The position numbers and the translations under genes were made by a program. A stretch of 64,000 bases of DNA from assembly GCA_016708305.1 (NCBI GenBank), contig JADJGB010000008.1, positions 1,612,001-1,676,000 on the forward strand, in the 5' to 3' direction. Below are positions 46,564-57,271 of the stretch, piece after piece. The notes below the pieces were generated by a model. The model was not told the DNA's origin, did no database searches, and saw nothing but the letters and a program-made list of their open reading frames with translations. Positions within the stretch are counted from its first letter, which is position 1. Every line of letters begins with the position of its first letter. The stretch comes from Sphingobacteriales bacterium (GTDB lineage Bacteria; Bacteroidota; Bacteroidia; Chitinophagales; Chitinophagaceae).

Positions 46564-48461
46564 ATGGCTAAAGTAAAAACGGACTTGGAAGTTTTCAAAT
46601 ATGATGAAGACAGCATCAAGAGCCTGGACTGGAGAGAGCATATACGGCTTCGCCCGGGCATGTATATAGGTAAGCTGGGAGATGGTAGCGCTCCTGATGA
46701 TGGTATTTATGTATTAGTAAAAGAGGTTCTTGATAATTGTATCGATGAGTATATGATGGGTTATGGTAAAACAATTGAACTGACCATAAAAGACAGAACA
46801 GTAGTAGTAAGGACTACGGAAGAGGAATTCCTCTTGGGAAGGTGGTAGATGCCGTGAGTAGAATGAATACCGGAGCAAAATATGACAGTAAAGTATTTCA
46901 AAAATCTGTGGGCTTAAATGGTGTGGGTACAAAAGCGGTAAATGCATTAAGCAATTATTTCAAAGTTGTTTCAGTGCGTGAGGGCAAAGAAAAAACTGCT
47001 GAATTTGAAAAGGGAATTCTTAAAACTAATCATAAGGAAGCGAAGACAACAGATGCAAATGGTACAATAGTTACTTTTATTCCCGATGATACCATCTTTA
47101 AAAACTTCAAATATCAATTTGAGTTTCTTGAAAACCTGCTATGGAATTACTGCTTTTTAAATGCAGGTTTGCGTATCATTTTCAACGGTAAAACATATTT
47201 GAGCCGTAATGGCCTGCTTGATTTACTTCAGCGTAAAACCAATGAGGATGAAATTCGCTACCCTATCATACATTTGAAGGGTGATGATATTGAAGTAACC
47301 ATCACCCATAGTAATGGCTACGGTGAGGAAATATATAGTTTTGTAAACGGGCAGCATACTACACAAGGCGGCACGCACCAGCAGGCTTTTCGTGAAGCGT
47401 TTGTAAAAACCATTCGCGATTTTTATAAAAAAGACTACGAGGTGTCGGACATTCGTACTGCCATTGTTGCAGCAATAGCCGTCAGGGTGGTAGAGCCGGT
47501 ATTCGAAAGTCAAACAAAAACGAAGCTGGGTTCGCAAAATGTGAATGTTGATGGCCCCAGCATGAGGCAATTTGTGGGAGATTTTCTGGCCAGAGAGTTA
47601 GATAATTATCTTCATAAAAATTAGGGTTGCTGATGCTTTAAAGAAGAGAATAGAACAAAGCGAACGGGAAAGAAAGGACCTGGCTGGAATAAAAAAACTG
47701 GCAAATGAAAGGGCCAAAAAAGCCAATCTTCATAATAAAAAGCTTCTCGATTGCCGCTACCACCTAAATGATGACGTCCCTGCAAAAGGTAAAGACGAGT
47801 ATATTGCCCGACAAAATGAAAGCACAATATTTATCACAGAAGGCGACAGCGCCAGTGGTTCTATTACCAAAGCAAGAAATGTGGAAACACAGGCAGTGTT
47901 CAGTTTACGTGGTAAACCATTGAACTGTTTTGGGCTGACAAAAAAAATTGTCTATGAAAATGAAGAATTTAATTTGCTGCAACATGCTCTTAATATTGAG
48001 GATGGATTAGATGGTCCCGATATAATAATGTGGTGATTGCAACTGATGCCGATGTGGATGGTATGCACATTCGCTTGCTGATTATGACTTTCTTTTTACA
48101 ATTTTTTCCTGATCTGGTAAAGCAGGAAAAAGTGTATGTATTGGAAACACCTTTGTTTAGAGTGCGCGATAAAAAAGAAACAATTTATTGCTATAGCGAA
48201 ACTGAAAAAAAAGCAGCTATCAAAAAATTGAACGGCAAGCCGGAAGTTACCCGATTTAAAGGGTTAGGAGAAATTAGTCCTGACGAGTTTGCCCAGTTTA
48301 TTGAAGCCGATATGCGCAAACAGTTAATGCTTCTGGAGCAGGGAGATCACATCCACCAGCTTCTTGAGTATTATATGGGAAAAAATACGCAGGAAAGACA
48401 GGAGTTTATTATTGATAATCTGGTTGTAGAAGTTGATCTGGCGGTAGAGGAAGCAGGTTAG
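46564..48461 (+). CDS. parE: DNA topoisomerase IV subunit B, three frameshifts
   Basis: ATPase subunit of a type IIA topoisomerase, paired with parC downstream. GHKL ATPase: WREHIRLRPGMYIGKLG, VKEVLDNCIDEYMMG and VGLNGVGTKAVNALSNYF. Transducer: FVNGQHTTQGGTHQQAF. Toprim: FITEGDSASGSITKARN and VVIATDADVDGMHIRLLIMTFF, then VTRFKGLGEISPDEFAQF. About 633 residues joined. Breaks lie in a G-run near 46817 (restored VVVRDYGRGIPLGKVVD), near 47615 and near 48022. All motifs are intact, so these are probably errors. The ParE reading over GyrB is by pairing with the downstream subunit A gene and by length. Confidence 0.93.
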
Positions 48462-48533
48462 CATTAAAATCGTATTTTCAAAAATTACGCAGTCTGTTAC
48501 TTAAAAAACACTTAAAAAGTAGAAAGAATAAAA

Positions 48534-49271
48534 ATGATTCATTTAGTATTTAATCAGGTTGAAGTAGAATTGATGAAGAAAGTGCAGGAACTGGACAGTT
48601 CACTCGAAGGCGAAATTTTATTTATAAGAGATGATTATGCAGTGGGCCCTATTGAAAATATATATGAACCTGAAGGGTATCAAAAAAGAAGAGACTGGTG
48701 GATGGGCTTGTTAGAAGGATCTCCTTACAAAGACCAGCTTAATATCGTGGATGATAAATTGACAGTTCATAATCTGAAAAAGGAACTGGAAGAAAATAAG
48801 GAAGAAATAATATGGATTTGGATGGGTCAAAACCAACATGATGTTTGCGGTTATTATTGGCTGATGCCACAGTTAAAGGCATATCAGGGCAGAGTGATGG
48901 TTTTATATATGAATAATCTTCCATTTATCAATGAAAAAGGGCAGATTTTTTATCCCTCATGGTTATCAGAAATTCAACCAAAGGAATTTTTGAAAGCAAA
49001 AAAATTGGCAAGAGAAATAACATTGAGCGAGTTTGAAGTGGACCCTGATGAGTGGAATAAGCTGATGCTTGAGAACTCTATGGTCAGATTGTTGGAAGGA
49101 GGGAAAAAAATTGCGAGCAAAGATGTTGATTATTATGATGCTGAAATCCTGAAAAACATAACTCCCGAATGGCAAAAGGCTACACGTGTTATTTCTAATA
49201 CCCTAAACAGAATGAATGTTAAAACCCGTGATGTGTTTTTGATGTGGCGACTGAAAGAGATGATAAATTAA
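48534..49271 (+). CDS. DUF1835-domain protein
   Basis: 245 residues, cytosolic. MIHLVFNQVEVELMKKVQ, then EGEILFIRDDYAVGPIENIYEPEGYQKRRDWW, matches the N-terminal DUF1835 domain, whose members start with I-H-I-V-F and carry a D-D-x-x-V-G-P motif. The later WIWMGQNQHDVCGYYWLMPQL is also typical. The C-terminal 100 residues (EFEVDPDEWNKLMLENSMVRLLEGGKKI) resemble the partner domain DUF3658. Function unknown. It is intact and lies between parE and parC on the same strand, so the three may be one transcript. Confidence 0.8.
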   Translation: MIHLVFNQVEVELMKKVQELDSSLEGEILFIRDDYAVGPIENIYEPEGYQKRRDWWMGLLEGSPYKDQLNIVDDKLTVHNLKKELEENKEEIIWIWMGQNQHDVCGYYWLMPQLKAYQGRVMVLYMNNLPFINEKGQIFYPSWLSEIQPKEFLKAKKLAREITLSEFEVDPDEWNKLMLENSMVRLLEGGKKIASKDVDYYDAEILKNITPEWQKATRVISNTLNRMNVKTRDVFLMWRLKEMIN

Positions 49272-49411
49272 GAAAGAATTAAAATTGCGGCAGAGACTAG
49301 TAATTGGAAACCTTTTTATGTGGCATTGGCTTGAAAATTAAAAAATTTGAAAAAACTGATATTCAATTTTCACGGAACCGAAATTATATACCAAAAATCA
49401 TAATAATATAG

Positions 49412-51932
49412 ATGACGATTAAAGACGATATTAGAAAGGATATTGAAGGCAGTAATACAAAGGGGTTGCAGGGGCAGTTTAAAAGTTGGTTTTTGGATTA
49501 TGCCTCTTATGTAATATTGGAGCGTGCTGTGCCCGCAATTGAAGATGGCCTGAAGCCGGTTCAAAGACGCATTCTGCATGCAATGAAAGAAATGGACGAT
49601 GGCAGATTTAATAAAGTTGCCAACATTATTGGACAAAGTATGCAGTACCATCCACACGGTGATGCCAGTATTGGAGATGCTTTGGTAAATATGGGGCAGA
49701 AAGATTTGCTAATTGAAACACAGGGTAACTGGGGAGATGTACGAACAGGCGCTTCGGCAGCAGCGCCACGTTATATCGAAGCCCGACTAAGCAAATTTGC
49801 ATTAGAAGTGGCCTTTAATGCCAAAACTACCGAGTGGCAATTGAGCTATGACGGGCGCAAAAACGAGCCCATTACTTTACCCATGAAATTTCCCCTGGTG
49901 CTGGCTCAAGGCGCTGATGGAATTGCTGTAGGGCTTTCAACAAAAATTTTGCCACATAATTTTATTGAGTTGATAGAAGCATCAATCAAACACCTGCGAG
50001 GAAAGAAATTTGAAATTTATCCCGATTTTCAAATGGGAGGGATGATTGATGTTACTGACTACAATGAAGGCAAACGAGGTGGAAAAATAAAGGTTAGAGC
50101 GCACATTGAAGAAGCTGACAAAAAGACGCTTCTTATAAAAAGTGTACCTTATGGCGTTACCACCGAGCAAATGATAGAATCTATTGTAAAGGCCAATGAC
50201 CAGGGAAAAATTAAAATAAAGAAAGTAACGGATAATACGGCGGCCAATGTAGAGATTCAGGTAGAGTTGGCTTCAGGCATCTCTCCGGATATTACCATAG
50301 ATGCCTTGTACAAATTTACAAACTGCGAAATCTCCATTTCTCCAAATGCCTGTGTAATTGCAGGTCAGAAACCGCAATTTTTATCGGCAACTGAATTGCT
50401 TAAAACATCAACTGATAACGCAAAGGATTTGCTGAAGAAAGAACTTGAGATAAAGCTGGCCGAATTGAATGAAAGATGGCACTACACCTCATTAGAGAAA
50501 ATATTCTTTGAAGAAAAGATATATAAAGAGCTGGAAAAAAAGCATGATACCTGGGATAAAGTGATTGCCGCTATTGATAAAAGCTTTTGATCCGTTTAAG
50601 AAATTATTAAAGCGTGAAGTGACCAGAGAAGATATTCTGAAACTTACCGAGAAACCGGTGCGACGTATTTACAAATTAGATATTGATCAGTTAAATGAAC
50701 AGATTAAGGGTTTGGAAGATGATATCAAACAGGTTAACTATGACCTTGACCATCTGGTTGATTTCGCTGTTTCCTATTTTGAAAATTTATTGAAAAAATA
50801 TGGCAAGGGACGCGAAAGAAAAACAGAAATTAAGCAATTTGAAGTTATCGAAGCTAAAAATGTAAGTATTGCAAACACACGTGTATATGCCGATCTTTCA
50901 GGAGGCTTTATTGGCACGACTTTAAAGAAAGAAGAATTTTTGTTTGAGTGCTCCGATTTGGATGATATTATTGTTTTTACCAAACGAGGTATCATGAAGG
51001 TGATTAAAGTAGCCGATAAAACCTTTATTGGAAAGGATATTGTACATGCTGCTGTTTTTCTGAAAAATGACGATAGAACAACATATAACATGCTCTATTC
51101 AGATGGCAAAACCGGTAAAGCTTATGCCAAACGGTTTAATGTTACAGGCATCACCCGAGAAAAAGAATATATACTGACAGCCAAAGATGATAAAACGAAA
51201 GTGAATTATCTGAGTGTAAATCCAAACGGGGAGGCTGAGGTAGTGAAAATCACGTTGACTCCGGGTTGCTCCGCCAGAATAAAGGAAATTGATTATTATT
51301 TTGAAGAACTATCAATCAAAGGCAGAAGCAGTTTGGGCAATCAGGTTACTAAATACCCGATTAAGGCCGTTAAATTTAAAGAGGCCGGAAAGGCAACCCT
51401 AAGTGGAAAGAAACTTTGGTTTGATGATAAGTTTGGTCGGTTGAATACCGAAGAAAAAGGTGCTTATTTAGGCGTTTTTGAACCTGAAGACAGGCTGGTG
51501 GTAATATATACTGACGGATGTTATGAAATTACTGATCAGGAAATGACTCAAAAATTTGATCCTGAAAAAGTATTGCTGATAGAGCGATTTGATGCCGATA
51601 AAATCATCACTGCGGTTTATGCGGATATGAAAATGCTGCAGCATAATGTGAAACGTTTCAAAATTGAAACTTCTACTCTAAAAAACAAATTTCTGTTTAT
51701 TAAAGAAGGAGAAGGGAACTATCTGGAATGTGTAACCACACAACCAGAGCCAGTGTTGCATGTGCAAAGTGGAAAGGGGCAGCAGGTACGCAGCGCCAAA
51801 TTTAAATTGGCCAAAGTGACAGAAGTGATGGGTTGGAAAACTGTAGGCGCAAAACTTTTAGAGTACAGTTCGGGTGTGGAAATGGAGTGGGTGGGGCAAG
51901 ACCATCATCCTACCCAGCAAGAGTTATTTTAG
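49412..51932 (+). CDS. parC: DNA topoisomerase IV subunit A, one frameshift
   Basis: DNA-cleaving subunit. The winged-helix/tower part shows FLDYASYVILERAVPAIEDGLKPVQRRILHAM, MQYHPHGDASIGDALVNMGQKD, GASAAAPRYIEARLSKFA with the catalytic Tyr, and KFPLVLAQGADGIAVGLSTKILPHN. The C-terminal half is a beta-pinwheel (FTKRGIMKVIKVADKTFIG, VVIYTDGCYEITDQEM) without the GyrA-box seen in true gyrase A, supporting ParC. About 840 residues joined. One extra A in GATAAAAGC near 50580 splits it; removing it gives IDKAFDPFKKLLKREVTRED. The C-terminal wheel lacks the wrapping motif by eye only. Confidence 0.93.
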
Positions 51933-51957
51933 TCAAAAAAAAACGAATAGATAGTAA

Positions 51958-53073
51958 ATGGAAAAAAGGATAATATTTATTGCAACCAATAATTTGAACT
52001 ATGACCAGCGAATGCAGAAAATTTGCACTTCGCTTGCCAAAGATGGTTACGAGGTTTTATTATTGGGCGTAAAAAAATTTTTACCTATAGTGCCATTAAC
52101 AAGCCAGCCATTTAAACAAAAACGGTTATCACTTTTCTTTAAAAGAGGATTTTTATCTTTTGCAGAAAGCAACCTTCGATTTTTTCTGTATTTAATGTTT
52201 AAAAAATTTGATGCAATATGTGCTATTGATTTAGATACAATTATTCCGGTGTATTTGATTTCAGTAATTAAAAGGAGGAAAAGAATTTATGATGCACATG
52301 AATTGTTTTGTGAGATGTATAGCATTGCAGCTAAAAAATATAAAATAATATATTTTGTTTGGAAATCCATAGAAAAGATATTTCTTCCTCAATTTAAAAA
52401 AGGATACACGGTAAATAAGAGCCTTTCTGCCGAGTTCGAAAGAATGTACAATCTAAATTACCAACCTATTTATAATGTGCCGGTTTTAAAAAATTGTGAA
52501 TTAATAGACAGAGAAAAAAAATCAGGATTTTTACTGTATCAAGGAGTAGTGAATACTGGGAGAGGGTTGCAAAATGTTATTCCCGCTATGAAAGGAATCG
52601 ACTATAATCTAAAAATTTGTGGAGGAGGTAATTATTTGGAAGAAGCAATTTTATTATCAAAAAAAATAAAATTGGATGAGAAAATAGAATTCTATGGTAA
52701 TGTATTGCCAGATGAACTAAGAAAAATAACCAATCAAGCGTACATTGGACTCAATACTTTTGATAACCTTGGGAAAAATGATTTTTATTCTCTATCTAAT
52801 CGAACATTTGATTATATGTATGCCTGTGTTCCTCAGATAGCAATGAATTTCCCTGAGTATAAAATGATTAATGAAGAATCTGAAATAGCCATTCTTATTG
52901 ATAATGCAGATGAGGATTCAATTGTAAATGCAGTGAATAGATTATTAGAGGATAAAGAATTATATAATAGACTGTTTAATAATTGTAGGATTGCACAATT
53001 GAAATATAACTGGACCAATGAAGAGCAAAAATTGCTGACATTTTATAAAAATTTGTTTCTGGAGAAGTCATAA
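51958..53073 (+). CDS. Glycosyltransferase family 4-like
   Basis: 371 residues, intact. IIFIATNNLNYDQRMQKICTSLAKDGYEVLLLGVKK opens the N-terminal Rossmann-like half, with D-A-H-E-L in RIYDAHELFCEMY. The C-terminal half has FLLYQGVVNTGRGLQNVIPAMKGI, LKICGGGNYLEEA, IEFYGNVLPDELRKITNQAYIGLNTF and NRTFDYMYACVPQIAMNFPEYKMI, in place of the usual E-x7-E motif. AT-rich like the glycan block at 29-35 kb. It starts 25 bases after parC, so it may be carried on the end of that transcript. It transfers a sugar from a nucleotide donor; acceptor unknown. Confidence 0.85.
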   Translation: MEKRIIFIATNNLNYDQRMQKICTSLAKDGYEVLLLGVKKFLPIVPLTSQPFKQKRLSLFFKRGFLSFAESNLRFFLYLMFKKFDAICAIDLDTIIPVYLISVIKRRKRIYDAHELFCEMYSIAAKKYKIIYFVWKSIEKIFLPQFKKGYTVNKSLSAEFERMYNLNYQPIYNVPVLKNCELIDREKKSGFLLYQGVVNTGRGLQNVIPAMKGIDYNLKICGGGNYLEEAILLSKKIKLDEKIEFYGNVLPDELRKITNQAYIGLNTFDNLGKNDFYSLSNRTFDYMYACVPQIAMNFPEYKMINEESEIAILIDNADEDSIVNAVNRLLEDKELYNRLFNNCRIAQLKYNWTNEEQKLLTFYKNLFLEKS

Positions 53074-53094
53074 GTTTAGCACCCTTCTTTGCCT

Positions 53095-53499
53095 TTATAC
53101 CATAACTTCCATGTTGGGATTAACTTGTTTCAGGTCACTAATAAATTCCTGTTCATTTCTTGGAGAAACCAGAATTATGTTTTTTTCATTGTAATAAATA
53201 GCCAGCCTATGGGGAGAAATAGCAGGAGCTCTGAAAAAACTTTTTGTAGCTTTTATTGTATGAATAGATTGTATTTCTATAGTTTCATAAATAAATATGC
53301 CTGATTTCACAAGGAGCTTGCCTTCATCAATATAATAAGCTGTTGTAAAGAAAATATAGAAGACAAAACCAACTCCAAAAATTGAACCTAACAAAATACC
53401 CAGGTTTTTTTCGGAAATAACAAAGTAGAGTGGAACGATGAATGCGAGTATAAAAATTACAAAAAACTCTATTCCTATTCTTGATTTGTATGTTTTCAC
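53095..53499 (-). CDS. Small membrane protein with bacterial PH-like domain
   Basis: 134 residues. Two hydrophobic helices at about 10-28 and 32-55 are followed by a bPH-type domain: YYIDEGKLLVKSGIFIYETIEIQSIHTIKATKSFFRAPAISPHRLAIYYNEKNIILVSPRNEQEFISDLKQ. The pattern (I-x-x-I-x-x-I-x-x-T...S-x-D/H-R-L-x-I-x-Y) is that of the PF14470/DUF304-like PH families, which sit on the inner membrane. Function not known. It overlaps the downstream end of nothing; ispH lies 13 bases further upstream on the same strand order, so the two may be cotranscribed. Confidence 0.72.
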   Translation of the reverse strand: MKTYKSRIGIEFFVIFILAFIVPLYFVISEKNLGILLGSIFGVGFVFYIFFTTAYYIDEGKLLVKSGIFIYETIEIQSIHTIKATKSFFRAPAISPHRLAIYYNEKNIILVSPRNEQEFISDLKQVNPNMEVMV

Positions 53500-53511
53500 T
53501 TTGATAAACTA

Positions 53512-54734
53512 TTAATTATACTTAGGTTTAATGGAATGAACATCAGTAATGGAAAAGAAAGACAGTAATCTTTCTATAACCTCCTCTACCAACGCATCGG
53601 GGCAGGAAGCGCCACTGGTTATCAGAATTTTAGCAGGACTTTTATCGGGCAAATACCCTTGGGTAAGAATTTCTTCTTTTGTATGAAAATTGTAGTGCAG
53701 TATTTCTTTGTCATTAATAAGTTTTTCAAAACCGTTGATGAAGTAGGTGGGTAGCGCTTCTTCGCACAATTCTACCAAATGCGAGGTGTTGGATGAGTTA
53801 TAGCCTCCTACCACAATGGCGAGGTCTGCATTAGTTTCCAGCATTTCCGAAACAGCCGTCTGATTGTCATTAGTAGCATAGCAAAGTGTATCTTGGGTAT
53901 CGGCAAAATGTTCGTGAAGATTGTCTTTAGTTAGGTTATACTTTGAAATCATTACTTCTTTGAGATAGTCGGCAATTGCTTGTGTGTCGCTGGCCAGCAT
54001 TGTTGTTTGGTTCACTACGCCTACTCGTTGCAAATCTTTTGTTACGTCAAATCCATCGCTAAACTGGCCTTTGAAAGCGGTAAATAATTCTTCGGCAGGC
54101 CTTTTTCCGGTAATAAATTTTGCCAACTCTTTTGTTTGGGTCATGTCTTTTACCACAATGGCTGGGCCGTCAAGCACTGCATGTGAAAAGGTTGCCTGGT
54201 TTCTTCATGTGTGGGCTTGCCATGTATTACTATTGTATAATTTTTTTTTGAAATAGAGGTACTTCGATTCCAAACTTTTTGCACAAAAGGACAGGTCGTA
54301 TTATATTTTTCGGTAGGGATGCCAATTTTCTGAAGTTTTTGTTCAATTTCTAAAGTAGTGCCAAATGCAGGAATCAGCACTATATCTTCTGAAGTCAGCG
54401 TATCAAAAGAAATCAGCTCCTTGCCATGGGTGTTTTGCAAAAATTGTACGCCCTGCGATTTCAGGTCTTCATTTACCTGGGGGTTATGAATCATTTCGCT
54501 TAATAAAAATATTCTTTTCCCAGGATTGCCTTTAATCGTTTTAAAAGCTATTTCTATAGCATTTTCAACGCCATAACAAAAACCAAAATGACGCGCCAGA
54601 AATATTTGAACTTTCCCATAATCTAACAGGGTAGGGGTAAAATCTTTTTTCAGGGTGTCTGCCAGTTTTCGTTGCTTTTTAATTAAAGAGATTAATCCGC
54701 TTCTATAAAAAACAGGTACATCAAATTTTTTCAT
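53512..54734 (-). CDS. ispH: 4-hydroxy-3-methylbut-2-enyl diphosphate reductase, one frameshift
   Basis: Last step of the MEP isoprenoid pathway, a 4Fe-4S enzyme making IPP and DMAPP. About 407 residues joined, the long Bacteroidota form. The three cluster cysteines are in LARHFGFCYGVENAIE, YNTTCPFVQKVWNR and TSGASCPDALVEEVIERL. Substrate residues are in LLSEMIHNPQVN, VIHGKPTHEET and VVGGYNSSNTSHLVE. The frame breaks near 54160-54177 between QPFHMQCL and AVLDGPAIVVKDM; one more base restores it. The pathway is essential, so this is likely a consensus error. A PH-domain protein gene follows 13 bases later. Confidence 0.94.
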
Positions 54735-54890
54735 GTATTACTTCTTGTTGTTTTTGTTATATGTCTCTCTGCCACTAATAGAGCAGCCATTTTTCAAAGA
54801 AAAAATAATAGACATTTCATACAAAATTAATCCTTAATAAATAGACTCCGAATAGTTATTTGTAGCTATCTTCACTAAAACAAATAAAAA

Positions 54891-56282
54891 ATGACAAAAG
54901 TTTTACTGATTTTATTATCTGTAATCACTTTTTCCTCTTGTATTTTAATAAAAAATGAAAACCAGGAGGATGAATCTAATAACCAAACAACTAAAACAAT
55001 GAATGTAATGAAACCTGTAGAATGGAGACATAACACTAATATTTACGAAGTAAATGTGAGACAATATACGCATGAGGGGACTTTTAATGCTTTCTTGAAA
55101 GAATTACCGAGATTAAAAGATATGGGAGTGCAAACATTGTGGTTTATGCCCATCACACCCATAGCAAAGGAAAAAATGAAAGGAACAATGGGTAGCTATT
55201 ATGCCTGTTCTGATTATACATCAATCAACCCTGAATTTGGTACAATGGATGATTTTAAAAATTTAGTAAAAACTGCTCATGGTCAGGGGTTCAAAGTAAT
55301 TATTGACTGGGTTGCCAATCATACAGGCTGGGATCATGTGTGGACAAAAACGCATCCGGATTATTACCTGAAAGACAGCGCTACAGGTACTTTTTTGGTA
55401 GCCAGTGGTATGGACGATATTATAGAACTGGATTATGGTAATCCGGATTTGCGCAAGGCAATGATAGATGCAATGAAGTTTTGGGTAAATGAATGTGGCA
55501 TTGATGGATTCAGGTGCGATCTTGCTGCCTGGGTAGAAGTAGATTTCTGGCAAGAGGCAAGACCTCAGCTGGATGCGGTGAAGCCCCTATTTTGGCTGGG
55601 CGAGTTTGACGAGTTAGAAAACCCCGAATATGGAAAGGTATTTGATGCAAGTTATTCGTGGAAATGGATGCACAAGACCCGGAGTTTTTATCAGGAGAAA
55701 CAGCCGCTGTCAGAATTAATAGATTTGCTGCAACAGTATAGCGCCATCGGCGACTCAAGCATGCGGGCCTGGTTTACTACCAACCATGATGAGAATAGCT
55801 GGAACGGCACTGAATATGAAAAGTATGGTAACATGGCCAGGCCTTTGGCAGTTTTTAGCTGCACCTGGAATGGTGTGCCACTGGTGTACAACGGACAAGA
55901 ATTGCCGCTAAAAGACAAAAGATTAAAATTCTTTGATAAAGACCCTATCCCCTGGACAGGAAAATATGAACTGCATGATTTCTACAAAACTTTGTTATCG
56001 CTTCATACAAACAATGCAGCACTTAGAGGCGGAGACCCTTCTGTGCAAACCTATTTGCTTTCGACCAGCGCTCCCGATAAAATTTTTGCCTATCTGCGGA
56101 AAAACGGAAAAGATGAGGTGCTGGTTGTTCTGAATTTTTCATCGGATGCATTGAAATTCAGCATCAATAATGACCATTTGTCAGGTACATTCAAAAATGC
56201 TTTTTCCGATGCACCTAATGCTTTTTCGGGTGATGTTAATTTTGAAATGCAACCCTATGATTATTTGGTGTATGTGAAGTAG
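54891..56282 (+). CDS. GH13 alpha-amylase-family glycosidase, lipoprotein
   Basis: 463 residues, intact. It has lipoprotein signal (LLSVITFSSC). The TIM barrel shows MGVQTLWFMPITPI (conserved region V side), KVIIDWVANHTGWDH (region I, D-x-V-x-N-H), CGIDGFRCDLAAWV (region II, the catalytic Asp), PLFWLGEFDE (region III, the acid/base Glu) and WFTTNHDENSW (region IV, the transition-state Asp). A C-terminal all-beta domain follows. Shorter than extracellular amylases, and like the periplasmic maltodextrin-processing enzymes of this phylum. No sus-like transport genes are next to it, so it is a stand-alone gene. Confidence 0.93.
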   Translation: MTKVLLILLSVITFSSCILIKNENQEDESNNQTTKTMNVMKPVEWRHNTNIYEVNVRQYTHEGTFNAFLKELPRLKDMGVQTLWFMPITPIAKEKMKGTMGSYYACSDYTSINPEFGTMDDFKNLVKTAHGQGFKVIIDWVANHTGWDHVWTKTHPDYYLKDSATGTFLVASGMDDIIELDYGNPDLRKAMIDAMKFWVNECGIDGFRCDLAAWVEVDFWQEARPQLDAVKPLFWLGEFDELENPEYGKVFDASYSWKWMHKTRSFYQEKQPLSELIDLLQQYSAIGDSSMRAWFTTNHDENSWNGTEYEKYGNMARPLAVFSCTWNGVPLVYNGQELPLKDKRLKFFDKDPIPWTGKYELHDFYKTLLSLHTNNAALRGGDPSVQTYLLSTSAPDKIFAYLRKNGKDEVLVVLNFSSDALKFSINNDHLSGTFKNAFSDAPNAFSGDVNFEMQPYDYLVYVK

Positions 56283-56285
56283 AAA

Positions 56286-57165
56286 TTATTTCAGGTTTAT
56301 GACCATCAGTGGTATTTTACTGTGCCAGGCAAGTCTTTTGGTAATGCTTTTGTGAAACAAACTATTTACAAAGCTTTTTACCTGATGGAGCGAAATTATA
56401 ATAGAGGCTTTATGGTCTATTGCAAACTGGTTGATAGAAGCGTCTATATCATCCGTTGGCACAAAGTGAAACTCAGCCGAATATTTAATAAGTTGTTGTT
56501 GTATTGGAGTGCTTTTTCTTTATTTCATTAATATCCTGCTTTTTGTTAAAAGCGTGAACGGCAAATATTTTTATATTAAGGCTGTTTAATAGTTTTGAAA
56601 GTTTTGCTAATGGTTCTTCCGGAATTTGTCGCAAATTAGTGGCAATAACTATTGATTCAGGAATGGTGAGTGGCGCACCTTGTGGTACGATAATCAATGG
56701 AAAGTTGAGGTATTAAATTGCTTTGGTGGCATTGCTGCCGATTAATGCTTTTTCTATACCGGTTCTTCCCTTGATACCCATCACTACCTGATCAATTGAC
56801 TCCTGTTTGCAGATGAGATTTACAGCTCTGATAAGGCTGGAAGATTCTACCCTGCAATTTATCTGTATATTACTATTTACCTCGCCCAACAACTGCTCTC
56901 TCAATTTTTCAAGTTCTTCGGCATTTTCTTTTCGAATAGTCTCAATTTGTTCTGCAGCCCATTCATAATTAGTGAAAATCCCTGTAGCCTCTACAGGAGC
57001 CAAAAGCGAACTCATTTCATTGGGAGATAATAGTGCTGATGGGGCAAAAGTGTGTAGTAAGGTGATTGATTCAGCATTAACTATATTAGCCAATTTGCAG
57101 GCATACAAAGCGGCATGAAATGCATTTTCGGAAAAATCGGTAAGTACCAGAATTTTTTTTATCAT
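56286..57165 (-). CDS. Tandem universal stress protein (two UspA domains), frameshifted
   Basis: About 292 residues joined. Domain 1: MIKKILVLTDFSENAFHAALYACKLA, VVMGIKGRTGIEKALIGSNATKAI. After a break near 56705, the end of domain 1 continues YLNFPLIIVPQG and domain 2 begins IVIATNLRQIPEEPLAKLSKLLNSL. After a second break near 56490 it goes on HFVPTDDIDASINQFAIDHKASIIISLHQ, SFVNSLFHKSITKRLAWHSKIPLMVINLK. In domain 1, G-x-x-G-x9-G-S is the ATP-binding pattern; in domain 2 it is lost (SLHQVKSFVNSLFHKS), as is common in tandem Usp proteins of Bacteroidota. Role under stress or energy limitation is inferred from the family. Confidence 0.85.
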
Positions 57166-57220
57166 AACATGGCAATTGTTTGTTTTGTAAAATTACATCA
57201 TATCCTGAGTTTTAGCAATA

Positions 57221-57253
57221 AAAAACCGCAGGAACATTTCACTTGCGGTTTTT
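57221..57253. terminator. Bidirectional terminator between usp and degP
   Basis: AAAAACCGCA at 57221-57230 and TGCGGTTTTT at 57244-57253 form a perfect 10-bp stem with a 13-base loop. It lies just after the degP stop on the minus strand and serves that gene. Confidence 0.88.
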
Positions 57254-57271
57254 CAATTATTTGAAAATACT

